Assembly (NCBI GenBank): GCA_021648845.1
Contig: JAKJHY010000002.1
Location: 310,001-374,000, forward strand
Source of the DNA: Mycobacterium sp. MBM
Lineage (GTDB): Bacteria > Actinomycetota > Actinomycetes > Mycobacteriales > Mycobacteriaceae
DNA length: 64,000 bases
Direction of reading: 5' to 3'
The notes under the pieces are model-generated. The model saw nothing but the letters and a program-made list of their open reading frames with translations, did not search any database and was not told the DNA's origin. How positions within the stretch are numbered: position 1 is the first letter of the stretch; every line of letters starts with the position of its first letter. The position numbers and the translations under genes were made by a program. Below are positions 35,179 to 42,961 of this stretch, one piece after another.

Positions 35179-35487
35179 TCACGGCTTCTCCGTCAGCATC
35201 CATGCCGGAATCCAGTGTGTCACCGGTCTTTCGGTGGCACCGAAGGCGATCGAGTAGGTGACCAGGCCCCACCACGCGCCCTGCTCGCACAGCCCCCAGC
35301 AGGTCAGCGTGCCCTCGACCACCTTGTGCATCTGCAGCCCGAACGGGTGGTAGCGGCCCCACCGGCAGTGCGGTTGCCGGGGAAACAGGGCGGCCAGGTC
35401 GACCAGCACGGTGCGCGGCGGATCGACCCGGCGGAAGACCTCCCGCACCGGCTGCCCGCCGTGCCCGAGGCTCTGCAGCTCACCCAC
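35179..35487 (-). CDS. Conserved hypothetical mycobacterial protein
   Basis: A 102-residue protein with no recognised domain. Features are a Pro/Arg-rich N-terminus (RVDPPRTVLVDLAALFPRQP), a central CRWGRYHPFGLQMHKVVEG, two Cys in TCWGLCEQGAWW, and a C-terminal THWIPAWMLTEKP. It lies 18 bp upstream of the membrane protein gene at 35160 and could be co-transcribed with it. No membrane helix is evident. Confidence 0.55.
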   Translation of the reverse strand: MGELQSLGHGGQPVREVFRRVDPPRTVLVDLAALFPRQPHCRWGRYHPFGLQMHKVVEGTLTCWGLCEQGAWWGLVTYSIAFGATERPVTHWIPAWMLTEKP

Positions 35488-35536
35488 TGTTCGATAATAT
35501 GTTCGAAACGCGTCCGCGGATACACCGGGAAACGAA

Positions 35537-36436
35537 CTACCGCCCGTGCGCGTCGAAGAACTGCGCCGACACCTGCGAGGCGTCGAACGCCCGGGTGGCC
35601 GGCCCCACCTGGTTCGCCGGCAGGATTTCCGGTGCGCCCGGCCAGGTGTGCCCGCCGCCGTCGACGCGCAGGAAGACCACCTCGGTGCCCACCTCGCACT
35701 GATAGCTGACGCGTTCGGCGCTGGTCCCGTCCCCGGCGCCGGGCATCGGTGCGATCACCGGGTCCGGTGCGCATCCGTTCATTTCCCGCCAGCGGTCCAC
35801 CACCGCGTAGGCCGCCAGGATGGTGCTCGACCCGCCCCGCCCGACCATCGGGCCGCCGTGAAACGGCACGATCGGATCGACGGTGCCCTGTGAGGTCAGC
35901 ACCGACACCGGCTGCGACGGGTTGCACGCCACTTGATCACCGAGGGTCGCCCCGACCGGGGCGATCGCGGCGAACATATCCGCGCGATCACAGGCCAGCC
36001 GGTTGGCCATGAACCCACCCGCCGACAGCCCGGTCGCGAACACCCGCCCGGGCGGGATCGCGAACTCGGCGGTCAGCCGATCGACAAGGGCGGCAATGAA
36101 ACCCACATCGTCGACACCGGTGCGGTCCGGCACCGACGCGCCGCGGCCGTCGGCCCAGCTGAAGTCGATACCGTCGGGGTACACCACGACGAACCCGTGG
36201 GCATCGGCAACCGCGTCGTAATGGGTGAGCGCCGCATGCTGCTGCCCGGTCTGCCCGGCCGCATGCAAGTTGACCACCAAGCCCCTGGGCGGCCCGGGCG
36301 GGATATGCAGGTAGTAGCTGCGCTGCAGGCCCCCGAAGTCGATCTGGGCGGCCGGTGGCTCCGCCTGCGCCTCGACCGCCGGGCCCAGCGCGCAGAGCAG
36401 AACCGCCAGCAACGTCGCGGTGAATCGCCCCCTCAT
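35537..36436 (-). CDS. Secreted PHB-depolymerase-family esterase (LpqC-like)
   Basis: A 299-residue exported alpha/beta hydrolase. Residues 1-25 are a signal peptide ending VEAQA. The nucleophile elbow is ATGLSAGGFMANRLACDRAD (GxSxG, with Ser in GLSAGG), NLHAAGQTGQQHAALTHYD is the oxyanion region, and DGGGHTWPGAPE holds the catalytic His. It belongs with feruloyl esterase/PHB depolymerase-like enzymes such as LpqC; the substrate is not known. ATG 36436 was chosen because the signal peptide begins there. The GC-rich 3' end is followed by 49 bp to the next gene. Confidence 0.82.
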   Translation of the reverse strand: MRGRFTATLLAVLLCALGPAVEAQAEPPAAQIDFGGLQRSYYLHIPPGPPRGLVVNLHAAGQTGQQHAALTHYDAVADAHGFVVVYPDGIDFSWADGRGASVPDRTGVDDVGFIAALVDRLTAEFAIPPGRVFATGLSAGGFMANRLACDRADMFAAIAPVGATLGDQVACNPSQPVSVLTSQGTVDPIVPFHGGPMVGRGGSSTILAAYAVVDRWREMNGCAPDPVIAPMPGAGDGTSAERVSYQCEVGTEVVFLRVDGGGHTWPGAPEILPANQVGPATRAFDASQVSAQFFDAHGR

Positions 36437-36455
36437 TCCCGCGAGCTTAAGGGCG

Positions 36456-36887
36456 TCAGGTGTACAGCGTCTCGAACTTCTCGATGGAGCGTTCGATATC
36501 GCCCTTGACCGTGCGGGCCGCGACCGATCCGATCGGCCCGAACAGCGGCGGGCCACCCAGCTCGAGGGTCACCGCGAACCTGCTTCCCGACGCGGTGGGC
36601 TTCACGCTCAGCTTCAGCCCGTACTTGGTGCCGCCGACGCCCTTGCCCACGACCTCCAGCAGACGCGGCGCATCCCACGTGCGCACCGTCCAGGTGACCC
36701 GATTGCGCATGCCCTTGGCCCCGGCCACCCCGACCAGGGTGGTGCCCACCGCCAGCTGGTCGGGAACGTCGCCGCGCCAGCCCTCGTGCATCACCAGCCA
36801 GTCCCCCAGCTCGTTCAGATTCGAGGCGTGATCCCACGCCGTCTGCGGGTCCAGCGACAATTCACGGGACAGTTCGAGCTTTGCCAT
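36456..36887 (-). CDS. SRPBCC/polyketide cyclase-like protein
   Basis: A 143-residue START-like protein: MAKLELSRELSLDPQTAWDH at the start, and a central VTWTVRTWDAPRLLEVVGKG. The type II cyclase/SRPBCC fold binds hydrophobic ligands in a central cavity. The function is unknown. ATG 36887 is the natural start. It lies 19 bp upstream of the esterase start in the same direction and may be in one operon with it. Confidence 0.75.
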   Translation of the reverse strand: MAKLELSRELSLDPQTAWDHASNLNELGDWLVMHEGWRGDVPDQLAVGTTLVGVAGAKGMRNRVTWTVRTWDAPRLLEVVGKGVGGTKYGLKLSVKPTASGSRFAVTLELGGPPLFGPIGSVAARTVKGDIERSIEKFETLYT

Positions 36888-36940
36888 GCGCCGAATGCTA
36901 GTCGCTGCGCCGCACCGGATCCGCAGACGGCAGGGTGGCC

Positions 36941-37993
36941 TCAGCGCGCGGCGAGCTCCCGCAGCACCAGATCGGTTGCACCCCAGTCCATGCACTTGTC
37001 GGTCACCGACTGGCCGTAGGTCAGCGGACGCGCCTCGGGCGCCTGGGCACCGGCGACCAGGAAGCTCTCCAACATCACACCGCTGACCGGAGCGCCGTCG
37101 CGCACCAGCTGGGCCACCTCGGCAGCCACCCCGGCCTGCCGGATGTGATCCTTACCGGAATTGGCGTGGCTGCAGTCGATCACCACGCGCCCGGGCAGTC
37201 CGGCGGCGGTCAGTTTGGCCGCCGTATCCCACACCGAGTCGGCATCGTAGTTGGGTCCTGCGGTGCCGCCGCGCAGGATGACATGGCAGTCCTCGTTGCC
37301 GTCGGTGTTCACCAGCGCGCCGCGGCCCATATCGTCCATGCCGAAGAAGACATGTTGGGCGGCAGCGGCTTTCACGCCGTCGACGGCCACCTGGATATTG
37401 CCGTCGGTGCCGTTCTTGAATCCGACGGGCATCGACAGTCCGGACGCCAGCTGGCGGTGCACCTGGGACTCGGTGGTGCGGGCCCCGATGGCGCCCCAGG
37501 CGACGGCGTCGGCGATGTACTGCGGGCTGGTCGGTTCGAGGAACTCACATCCCACCGGCAGGCCGATATCGATGATGTCGAGCAGCAGTTGGCGCGCCGT
37601 GCGCAGTCCGCGGGTCACGTCGAAGGTGTTGTCCATGCCGGGGTCGTTGATCAGGCCCTTCCAGCCGATCGTGGTGCGCGGCTTCTCGAAATACACCCGC
37701 ATCACGATCTTCAGCCGGTCACCGAGTTCGGCGGCGACCTTGACCAGCCGGCTGGCGTAGTCCAGCGCCGCCTCCGGGTCGTGCACCGAACACGGGCCCA
37801 CCACCACCAGCAGCCGGTCGTCGCGGCCGGCCAGGATGTCGGCGATCTCCTCGCGATCACGCGCGACGCGCTCGGCGCGGCGGGCGCCCAACGGGAACTC
37901 GGAGAGCACATCGTGCGGGCTGGGGATCTCGCTGAAACTGCGTATCCGCCGGTCCGAGGTCGCGGGTGCGGTGGCGGTCTGCGCCAGGTTCAC
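36941..37993 (-). CDS. aroG: Type I 3-deoxy-7-phosphoheptulonate (DAHP) synthase
   Basis: A 350-residue enzyme condensing phosphoenolpyruvate and erythrose-4-phosphate, the first step of aromatic amino acid synthesis. It is the AroF/AroG/AroH type: LLVVVGPCSVHDPEAALDYA, VYFEKPRTTIGWKGLINDP, ARTTESQVHRQLASGLSMPV, GFKNGTDGN and VIDCSHANSGKDH. Most mycobacteria rely on a type II enzyme, so this is an additional isozyme. GTG 37993 has AAAGG 7 nt upstream. The upstream leader region (37994-38211) contains an attenuator for aromatic amino acids. Phe/Tyr/Trp specificity of feedback cannot be read. Confidence 0.93.
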   Translation of the reverse strand: MNLAQTATAPATSDRRIRSFSEIPSPHDVLSEFPLGARRAERVARDREEIADILAGRDDRLLVVVGPCSVHDPEAALDYASRLVKVAAELGDRLKIVMRVYFEKPRTTIGWKGLINDPGMDNTFDVTRGLRTARQLLLDIIDIGLPVGCEFLEPTSPQYIADAVAWGAIGARTTESQVHRQLASGLSMPVGFKNGTDGNIQVAVDGVKAAAAQHVFFGMDDMGRGALVNTDGNEDCHVILRGGTAGPNYDADSVWDTAAKLTAAGLPGRVVIDCSHANSGKDHIRQAGVAAEVAQLVRDGAPVSGVMLESFLVAGAQAPEARPLTYGQSVTDKCMDWGATDLVLRELAAR

Positions 37994-38211
37994 GGTGGTG
38001 CCTTTCTGGTGTGGGCACCGACGTGACATCCCGGCGCCCTTGAATGACGAAAGGCAGCGCCCCTACGGGGTCACTGCCTGGGCTCCGGGTGGATGCGTCG
38101 CTTAGTGCTGCGCTTTATCGGCTCCGCCCGGAGCCTCGATAAAGCGCCAATAGCCGGCGCACACGCGGATGTTCACGTCGGTCAGGCTACACCGCGGACG
38201 GCGAAGGTCAA
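37994..38211 (-). promoter_or_regulatory. Aromatic amino acid attenuator of the DAHP synthase gene
   Basis: On the minus strand: -35 TTGACC (38211-38206), 16 bp, -10 TAGCCT (38189-38184), then the leader peptide GTG at 38176, 7 nt later. Hairpin 1 pairs GCGCTTTATC/GATAAAGCGC plus GGCTCC/GGAGCC (38147-38110) and contains the Arg-Phe codons. Hairpin 2 (38078-38053), GGCAG...CCCC-GTA-GGGG...CTGCC then TTTCG, looks like a terminator. GGCTCCGGG (38135-38127) can instead pair with CCCGGAGCC (38089-38081), a 9-bp alternative that would compete with hairpin 1. Ribosome stalling at Tyr-Trp-Phe codons would switch the fold. Confidence 0.8.
38102..38176 (-). CDS. Leader peptide with Tyr-Trp-Arg-Phe run
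   Basis: A 24-codon ORF starting with GTG at 38176 and ending TAA at 38104-38102. Residues 8-12 are Gly-Tyr-Trp-Arg-Phe, three aromatic codons in four, in the left arm of hairpin 1. It has no Shine-Dalgarno; a -10 hexamer ends 7 nt before it, so it is read from a leaderless end. Leader-peptide attenuation of a DAHP synthase gene is known in corynebacteria; the function here is inferred from the same layout. Confidence 0.8.
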   Translation of the reverse strand: MNIRVCAGYWRFIEAPGGADKAQH

Positions 38212-38214
38212 AAG

Positions 38215-38400
38215 TCAGGGCTTGGAACGCCAGGCGTAGCCCGCGATGCCCACCCCGACCAACGCGATGATCGGGCCGAGTATCGACCAGGTGGTGGTAC
38301 CGCTCATCGGGCTGCCGCCGACCACCCCGAATCCCTGGAACGCGAACAGCGTCCCGAACAGGGCGACGACGATTCCGATGCACAACACCGCGATACGCAT
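38215..38400 (-). CDS. Small two-helix membrane protein
   Basis: A 61-residue hydrophobic protein: a first helix IAVLCIGIVVALFGTLFAF (3-21), a Gly-rich loop GFGVVGGSPMSGTTTW, a second helix ILGPIIALVGVGIAGYAW, and the C-terminal RSKP. It resembles small DUF3185-like membrane proteins; the function is unknown. It ends 4 bp before the -35 of the aromatic attenuator promoter. ATG 38400 is the only sensible start. Confidence 0.7.
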   Translation of the reverse strand: MRIAVLCIGIVVALFGTLFAFQGFGVVGGSPMSGTTTWSILGPIIALVGVGIAGYAWRSKP

Positions 38401-38424
38401 CCCTCGACAGTAACCTCGGCGGCG

Positions 38425-39081
38425 ATGGCCGACACCCCGTTCCTGGACCGCACCCGCGACGGCTACGACCGCACCGCGGGGGGCTACGTCGCCGCGTTCC
38501 AGCATCATCTGGACGACAAACCGCTCGACCATGCGATGCTGCGGGCCTTCACCGATATGGTGCCGCCGAACCAGCGGGTCATCGACATCGGCTGCGGCAC
38601 CGGGGCGGCGACCGCCATCCTGCGCGACAGCGGCGCGCAGGTGTCGGGGATCGATCTGTCCCCCAACATGATTGCCGAGGCGCGCCGGCTGCACCCGGGT
38701 ATCGAGTTCACGGTGGGGTCGATGACCGGTCTCGAGCTTGCCGACGGCTCCGTCGGCGGCGTGTGCGCGTGGTATTCGGTGATCCACATCCCGGACGAGC
38801 ACCTGCCCGCGGTGTTCGCCGAGTTCCATCGGGTGCTCGCGCCCGGCGGGGTGGCCCTGCTCGCCTTCCAGGTCGGCGACCGTCCCCGCCACCTCACCGA
38901 GGCGTTCGGCGAACCCGTCGACCTGACATTCCACCGCCGCCGTCCGGATACGGTGGCCCAGCTGCTGGGCGAGGCCGGCCTGCCGGTGCACGCCCGACTC
39001 GTCCGCGAACCCGACGGCGACGGTGTGGAATCGACGCCGCAGGGGTATCTGATCGCCCGCAAACCCGCATCCGTCAGCTGA
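38425..39081 (+). CDS. SAM-dependent class I methyltransferase
   Basis: A 218-residue methyltransferase. VIDIGCGTGAATAIL (near residues 52-66) is motif I; SGIDLSPNMIAEAR is the acidic motif II; VCAWYSVIHIPDEHLP and FHRVLAPGGVALLAF are motifs IV and VI. The acceptor is unknown. TAACCT (38411-38416) lies 8 nt before ATG 38425, fitting a leaderless start. The next gene begins 13 bp later and may be co-expressed. Confidence 0.87.
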   Translation: MADTPFLDRTRDGYDRTAGGYVAAFQHHLDDKPLDHAMLRAFTDMVPPNQRVIDIGCGTGAATAILRDSGAQVSGIDLSPNMIAEARRLHPGIEFTVGSMTGLELADGSVGGVCAWYSVIHIPDEHLPAVFAEFHRVLAPGGVALLAFQVGDRPRHLTEAFGEPVDLTFHRRRPDTVAQLLGEAGLPVHARLVREPDGDGVESTPQGYLIARKPASVS

Positions 39082-39094
39082 GGAGCACCCGCCC

Positions 39095-39571
39095 ATGACC
39101 GACCGCATCGAAGTGCAGCGCACCATCGCCGCGCCGGCCGCCGATATCTTCGCGGTGCTGACCGACCCGCAGGGCCACGTCGCCATCGATGCCTCCGGGA
39201 TGCTGCAGGACGCCACCGGGGAACCGGCACGCCAAGCCGGTGACCAGTTCGTCGTGCACATGGATCGCGAAGCGCTGAACGACTTTCCGATGGGTCGATA
39301 CGACGTCACCGTCGACATCACCGAGTACGAACAGGACCGGCTGATCGCGTGGACCATCCTGGGCCAGATCAAGCCGCAGATCGGCCATGTGTACGGCTAC
39401 CGGCTGGAACCGGTCGACGGTGGCACCCTCGTCACCTCGTTCTACGACTGGTCCGAGATCACCGACAAATGGCGCGAGGCCGGCATCTTCCCGGTGATCC
39501 CGGAGAGCGCGCTGCGCGCCACCCTGGGCATCCTGGACCGCACGGTCCGGCGCGGCTACCCGAAACCCTGA
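39095..39571 (+). CDS. SRPBCC family protein
   Basis: A 158-residue START-like domain: RIEVQRTIAAPAADIFAVLT at the N-terminus, MGRYDVTVDITEYEQDRLIA and VTSFYDWSEITDKWREAGIF later, typical of mycobacterial SRPBCC/AHSA1-like proteins. It probably binds a hydrophobic ligand. It ends 1 bp before the first clpC2 operator dyad and shares direction with the methyltransferase upstream. Confidence 0.78.
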   Translation: MTDRIEVQRTIAAPAADIFAVLTDPQGHVAIDASGMLQDATGEPARQAGDQFVVHMDREALNDFPMGRYDVTVDITEYEQDRLIAWTILGQIKPQIGHVYGYRLEPVDGGTLVTSFYDWSEITDKWREAGIFPVIPESALRATLGILDRTVRRGYPKP

Positions 39572-39617
39572 CGTCAACTTGCAGTTGACGAACCCGGACA
39601 GTCAACCTACGGTTGAC
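39572..39617 (+). promoter_or_regulatory. Twin-dyad promoter of clpC2
   Basis: Two perfect dyads share GTCAAC/GTTGAC arms: CGTCAAC-TTGCA-GTTGACG (39572-39590) and GTCAACC-TAC-GGTTGAC (39601-39617), centres 28 bp apart. TTGACG (39585-39590) inside the first is the -35; TACGGT (39608-39613) inside the second is the -10; the spacer is 17 bp and the ATG at 39620 follows by 6 nt. Both promoter elements are buried in operator sequence, a layout suited to tight autorepression. Confidence 0.75.
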
Positions 39618-39619
39618 GC

Positions 39620-40330
39620 ATGACCACATCCGTCAGCCTCGACGATCTGATCCGCGCCATCAAAGCCGTCCACAGCGACGCCCTCGAACAACTCACCGAC
39701 GCCGTCCTGGCCGCCGAACATCTCGGCGAAGTGGCCGATCACCTGGTCGGCCACTTCGTCGACCAGGCCCGACGCTCGGGCGCATCCTGGACCGAGATCG
39801 GTGCCAGCATGGGCGTCACCAAACAAGCCGCCCAGAAACGGTTCGTCCCCAAGAGCGACACCATCGACCCCAACGAGGGATTCACCCGCTTCACCCCGCG
39901 GGCCCGCACCGCCGTCGTCACCGCACAGACCGCCGCCCGCGACGCCCAGAACATCGAGATCGGGCCCGAACACCTGACCCTCGGCCTGATCGGCGACCCC
40001 GAATCCCTGGCGATCGCCATCCTGGCAGCCCAGGGCGTCACGCCCGACCAGATCCGCGCCGCGATCACGCTGCCGCCCGCGACCGGCCAGACACTGGACC
40101 TCATCCCGTTCAACGGCCCGGCGAAGAAGGTCCTCGAGCTGACCTTCCGCGAGGCACTTCGCCTGGGCCACAACTATGTCGGCACCGAACACCTGCTGCT
40201 GGCACTGCTGGAGTCCGAGGAGGGCGACGGGCCGCTGAACCGCCTGGGCGTCGAGAAGGACCGCGCATGCGCCAAGCTCGTCGAACTGCTCGCCTCCCTC
40301 ACGGGAATGAAAACGGACCCGTCGCTGTAG
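39620..40330 (+). CDS. clpC2: ClpC2: HTH plus Clp N-terminal domain, no ATPase
   Basis: A 236-residue protein homologous to Rv2667 ClpC2. Residues about 56-75 (SWTEIGASMGVTKQAAQKRF) form a helix-turn-helix; residues about 88-235 are a double Clp_N repeat (FTPRARTAVVTAQTAARDAQ; EHLTLGLIGD; LGHNYVGTEHLLLALLESEE) like the N-domain of ClpC1. There are no Walker motifs. From memory, mycobacterial ClpC2 binds cyclomarin-type ClpC1 ligands through this domain and protects ClpC1, with drug-responsive expression. The promoter dyads are the likely autoregulatory site. The start is leaderless ATG 39620. Confidence 0.85.
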   Translation: MTTSVSLDDLIRAIKAVHSDALEQLTDAVLAAEHLGEVADHLVGHFVDQARRSGASWTEIGASMGVTKQAAQKRFVPKSDTIDPNEGFTRFTPRARTAVVTAQTAARDAQNIEIGPEHLTLGLIGDPESLAIAILAAQGVTPDQIRAAITLPPATGQTLDLIPFNGPAKKVLELTFREALRLGHNYVGTEHLLLALLESEEGDGPLNRLGVEKDRACAKLVELLASLTGMKTDPSL

Positions 40331-40338
40331 AACAGCGC

Positions 40339-40764
40339 ATGGAACTGAACGCGGCCGCCCACGAACTCATCGGCGCAGGCGTCGACGCCACCCTGGTCAC
40401 CGTCAACCCCGACGGCAGCCCGCAGGCCTCACTGGTCTGGGTGGCGCTGCAATCCGGCCCCGACGGTGACGAACTGGTCGCCGCGCACCTGTCGGACAAG
40501 TACCAGAAGGTGCGCAATGTGCGGCGGGATCCGCGGGTCACCGCGACCATCCTGGCGCCGGCCCAGCCCGGTCAGCAGCGGCAGTACCTCTCGGTGACCG
40601 GTACCGCGCGCATCGTCGAGGGCGGTGCCCGCGACCTGCTCAAGGGGCTGGCCACCGCGTTGCTGGGCTCCGACGAGCACTTCCCACCCGCCGACGCCCC
40701 CGACGGTTTCCTCACCAGAATCCGCATCCAGTCGGTCGGCGGCCAGGGGCCCTGGATCGCGTAA
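40339..40764 (+). CDS. PPOX-class F420-dependent oxidoreductase
   Basis: A 141-residue split beta-barrel protein: LVTVNPDGSPQASLVWVALQ near residues 19-38, KYQKVRNVRRDPRVTATIL in the middle and YLSVTGTARIVEGGARDLL. F420 binding is inferred from mycobacterial FDOR relatives; FMN or heme binding remains possible. ATG 40339 is 8 bp after the clpC2 stop, so the two may be co-transcribed. Substrate unknown. Confidence 0.78.
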   Translation: MELNAAAHELIGAGVDATLVTVNPDGSPQASLVWVALQSGPDGDELVAAHLSDKYQKVRNVRRDPRVTATILAPAQPGQQRQYLSVTGTARIVEGGARDLLKGLATALLGSDEHFPPADAPDGFLTRIRIQSVGGQGPWIA

Positions 40765-40812
40765 ACCGGCGAAGCACCGAGCGTGCGCCGGGCATGTGCC
40801 AAGATGCCAAGC

Positions 40813-41355
40813 ATGCGATTGGCAAAGGTCCGCACCTGGTTCGCGGTACTCCTGACGAGCCTGACCGCCGCGGTGGCGGTCGGCATCGCGTCGCCGGCCA
40901 GCGCGGCACTCACCCCCATCGGCAACCTCGGTGAGACGCTGCGCGTGCAGTACGAAGACTTCGTCGCCGACGTCACCGTGCACGACGTGCTGCCCGTGCC
41001 GGTGCCGCCCGGCTGGGGCTGGAACGGCTCCCCCCGCTGGCGCGCCCAGGGCGGCCCGTGGCGGGCCGGGGTGACGGTGCACGTCATCTCCGCCCCCAAC
41101 CCGTACAAGCTGGCCATCGCCACCACCTTCAGCGGTGTCACCCCCTACGCCGACGCCTACGCCGCCAAACACACCGACGCGCCCGACGCGCTGGAAAAGG
41201 CACTGCTGAACGCGCCGCCCGGTGCCACCGTCAACGGCGGCGTCTACTGGGACGTCTACCGCGCGCTGGTCACCAATGTGGTGATGATCAACCCGCAGAC
41301 CGGCACGCACCTGGCCCAGTGGAACATCTGGCAGCCGGGCGCTCCGCTGCCCTGA
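40813..41355 (+). CDS. Secreted MPT63-like protein (Rv2668 homologue)
   Basis: A 180-residue exported protein. Residues 1-31 are a signal peptide ending ASPASA. The mature part has LGETLRVQYEDFVADVTVHD, HVISAPNPYKLAIATTFSGV and NPQTGTHLAQWNIWQP, resembling the immunoglobulin-like MPT63/DUF1942 fold. Its place after clpC2 matches Rv2668 in M. tuberculosis. ATG 40813 is preferred for the signal peptide; ATG 40804 is three codons upstream. Function unknown. Confidence 0.7.
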   Translation: MRLAKVRTWFAVLLTSLTAAVAVGIASPASAALTPIGNLGETLRVQYEDFVADVTVHDVLPVPVPPGWGWNGSPRWRAQGGPWRAGVTVHVISAPNPYKLAIATTFSGVTPYADAYAAKHTDAPDALEKALLNAPPGATVNGGVYWDVYRALVTNVVMINPQTGTHLAQWNIWQPGAPLP

Positions 41356-41360
41356 TCGTC

Positions 41361-41879
41361 GTGCGCGTCGAGGTACCCGGGCCGGCCGATCTGAGCGAAC
41401 TCGCCGCCGTCGCCGCCCGCACCTTCCCGTTGGCCTGTCCGCCCGGGGCGAGCGCGGACAATGTGGCGGCATTCGTCGCCACCCACCTGTCCGCGCAGGC
41501 GTTCGCCGGCTATCTCGACGATCCCGACCGGGTGGTCCTGGTGGCCCGCGACGACACCCGAATTCTCGGATACGCCATGCTAATTCGCGGTGTCCCCGAC
41601 GACGCCGACGTCCAGCAGGCGGTGCCGCTACGCCCGGCGGTCGAGCTGTCCAAGATGTACACGCTGCCCGATGTGCACGGTGCCGGCGTCTCGACGGCCC
41701 TGATGACCGCATGCCTGCAGCACAGCGGCGACGCCGCCTGCGTGTGGTTGGGCGTCAACCAGGAAAACGAGCGGGCGCAACGGTTCTACGCCAAATCCGG
41801 CTTCCGGGTCAGCGGCACCAAGACATTCCGGCTCGGCGCCACCATCGAGCACGACTACGTGATGGTGCGTACCGCCTGA
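41361..41879 (+). CDS. GNAT family N-acetyltransferase
   Basis: A 172-residue acetyltransferase: RVVLVARDDTRILGYAMLI gives the central strands, VELSKMYTLPDVHGAGVSTA is the acetyl-CoA pyrophosphate loop (variant of Q/RxxGxG/A), and VWLGVNQENERAQRFYAKSG is motif B. The substrate is unknown. GTG 41361 is 5 bp after the preceding stop. It corresponds by position to Rv2669. Confidence 0.83.
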   Translation: MRVEVPGPADLSELAAVAARTFPLACPPGASADNVAAFVATHLSAQAFAGYLDDPDRVVLVARDDTRILGYAMLIRGVPDDADVQQAVPLRPAVELSKMYTLPDVHGAGVSTALMTACLQHSGDAACVWLGVNQENERAQRFYAKSGFRVSGTKTFRLGATIEHDYVMVRTA

Positions 41880-41885
41880 GCAGGT

Positions 41886-42926
41886 TCAGCTCGCCTGCGA
41901 TTGCGCCGCGGCCGTGAGCGCCAGCATGCGCGATGTCGCACGCAGATACTTCTTGCGGAACCCGCCGGCCACCATCTCGTCGCTGAAGATGGTGTCCAGT
42001 TTGGTGCCCGAGGCCAGGATCGGGATACCGGCGTCATAGAGCCGATCCGTGAGCGCCACCAGCCGCAGCGCCACACTCTGATCGTTGATCGGGTGCACCC
42101 CGGTGATGAACACCTCGGTCACGTCATCGATCAGCGCGTGATAGCGCGACGGGTGCATGGTGGCCAGATGCGCGCACAGCGCGTCGAAATCATCAAGGGT
42201 GGCACCGGGTTTGGTGGCCGCCGCGGTACGCACCTCGTCATCGGTCAGCGGCTCCGGGGCCGGCGGCAATCCGCGGTGCCGATAGTCGGGGCCCTCGATG
42301 CGGATGGTGGTGAAAATGGCCGACAGCGTATTGATCTCGCGCAGGAAGTCCTGCGCGGCAAACCGGCCCTCGCCGAGCTGCTCGGGCAACGTGTTCGACG
42401 TTGCGGCAATCGACACGCCGCGCTCCACCAGCGCCGACAGCAGCCGTGAGATCAGCGTGGTGTTACCCGGATCGTCGAGTTCGAACTCGTCGATGCACAC
42501 CACCGAGTAATCGGCGAGCAGGTCGATGCACTCGGTGAACCCGAACACCCCGGCCAACTGGGTCAGCTCACCGAAGGTCGCGAACGCGGTGGGCGCCTCG
42601 CCGTCGGACAGCGTGTAATACGTCGACGCGAGCAGGTGGGTCTTACCGACACCGAACCCGCCGTCGAGGTAGATGCCCACCCCCGGAAGTACCTCGCGCT
42701 TGCCGAACAATTTCTTCTTCCCGGCCCGGCGCGCGCTGGCCTGCTCGCAGAAGGTGCGGCAGTGCCCGACGGCGGCGGCCTGCGACGGCTCGGCCGGGTC
42801 GGGACGGTAGGTGTCGAAGCTGACATCGGCGAAGGTGGGCGGCGGAACCAGCTGCGCGACCAGCCGTTCCGGGGTGACGCTGGGTCTCCGATCGACCAAA
42901 CCGGCGACATCGCCCGTGCTTTGCAT
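41886..42926 (-). CDS. zapE: AFG1/ZapE-like ATPase
   Basis: A 346-residue P-loop ATPase: Walker A GGFGVGKTHLLASTYY (near residues 89-104), Walker B YSVVCIDEFELDDPGNT, sensor VSIAATSNTLPEQLGEG and FLREINTLSAIFTTIRIEG. In E. coli ZapE affects FtsZ rings; in mitochondria AFG1 aids protein quality control; the mycobacterial role is open. ATG 42926 is preferred because TAGGGT (42939-42934) lies exactly 7 nt upstream, fitting a leaderless message. It is divergent from ribD. Confidence 0.83.
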   Translation of the reverse strand: MQSTGDVAGLVDRRPSVTPERLVAQLVPPPTFADVSFDTYRPDPAEPSQAAAVGHCRTFCEQASARRAGKKKLFGKREVLPGVGIYLDGGFGVGKTHLLASTYYTLSDGEAPTAFATFGELTQLAGVFGFTECIDLLADYSVVCIDEFELDDPGNTTLISRLLSALVERGVSIAATSNTLPEQLGEGRFAAQDFLREINTLSAIFTTIRIEGPDYRHRGLPPAPEPLTDDEVRTAAATKPGATLDDFDALCAHLATMHPSRYHALIDDVTEVFITGVHPINDQSVALRLVALTDRLYDAGIPILASGTKLDTIFSDEMVAGGFRKKYLRATSRMLALTAAAQSQAS

Positions 42927-42961
42927 GTCAGGCACCCTAGCGACGTGCTGCAATGTTGCCC

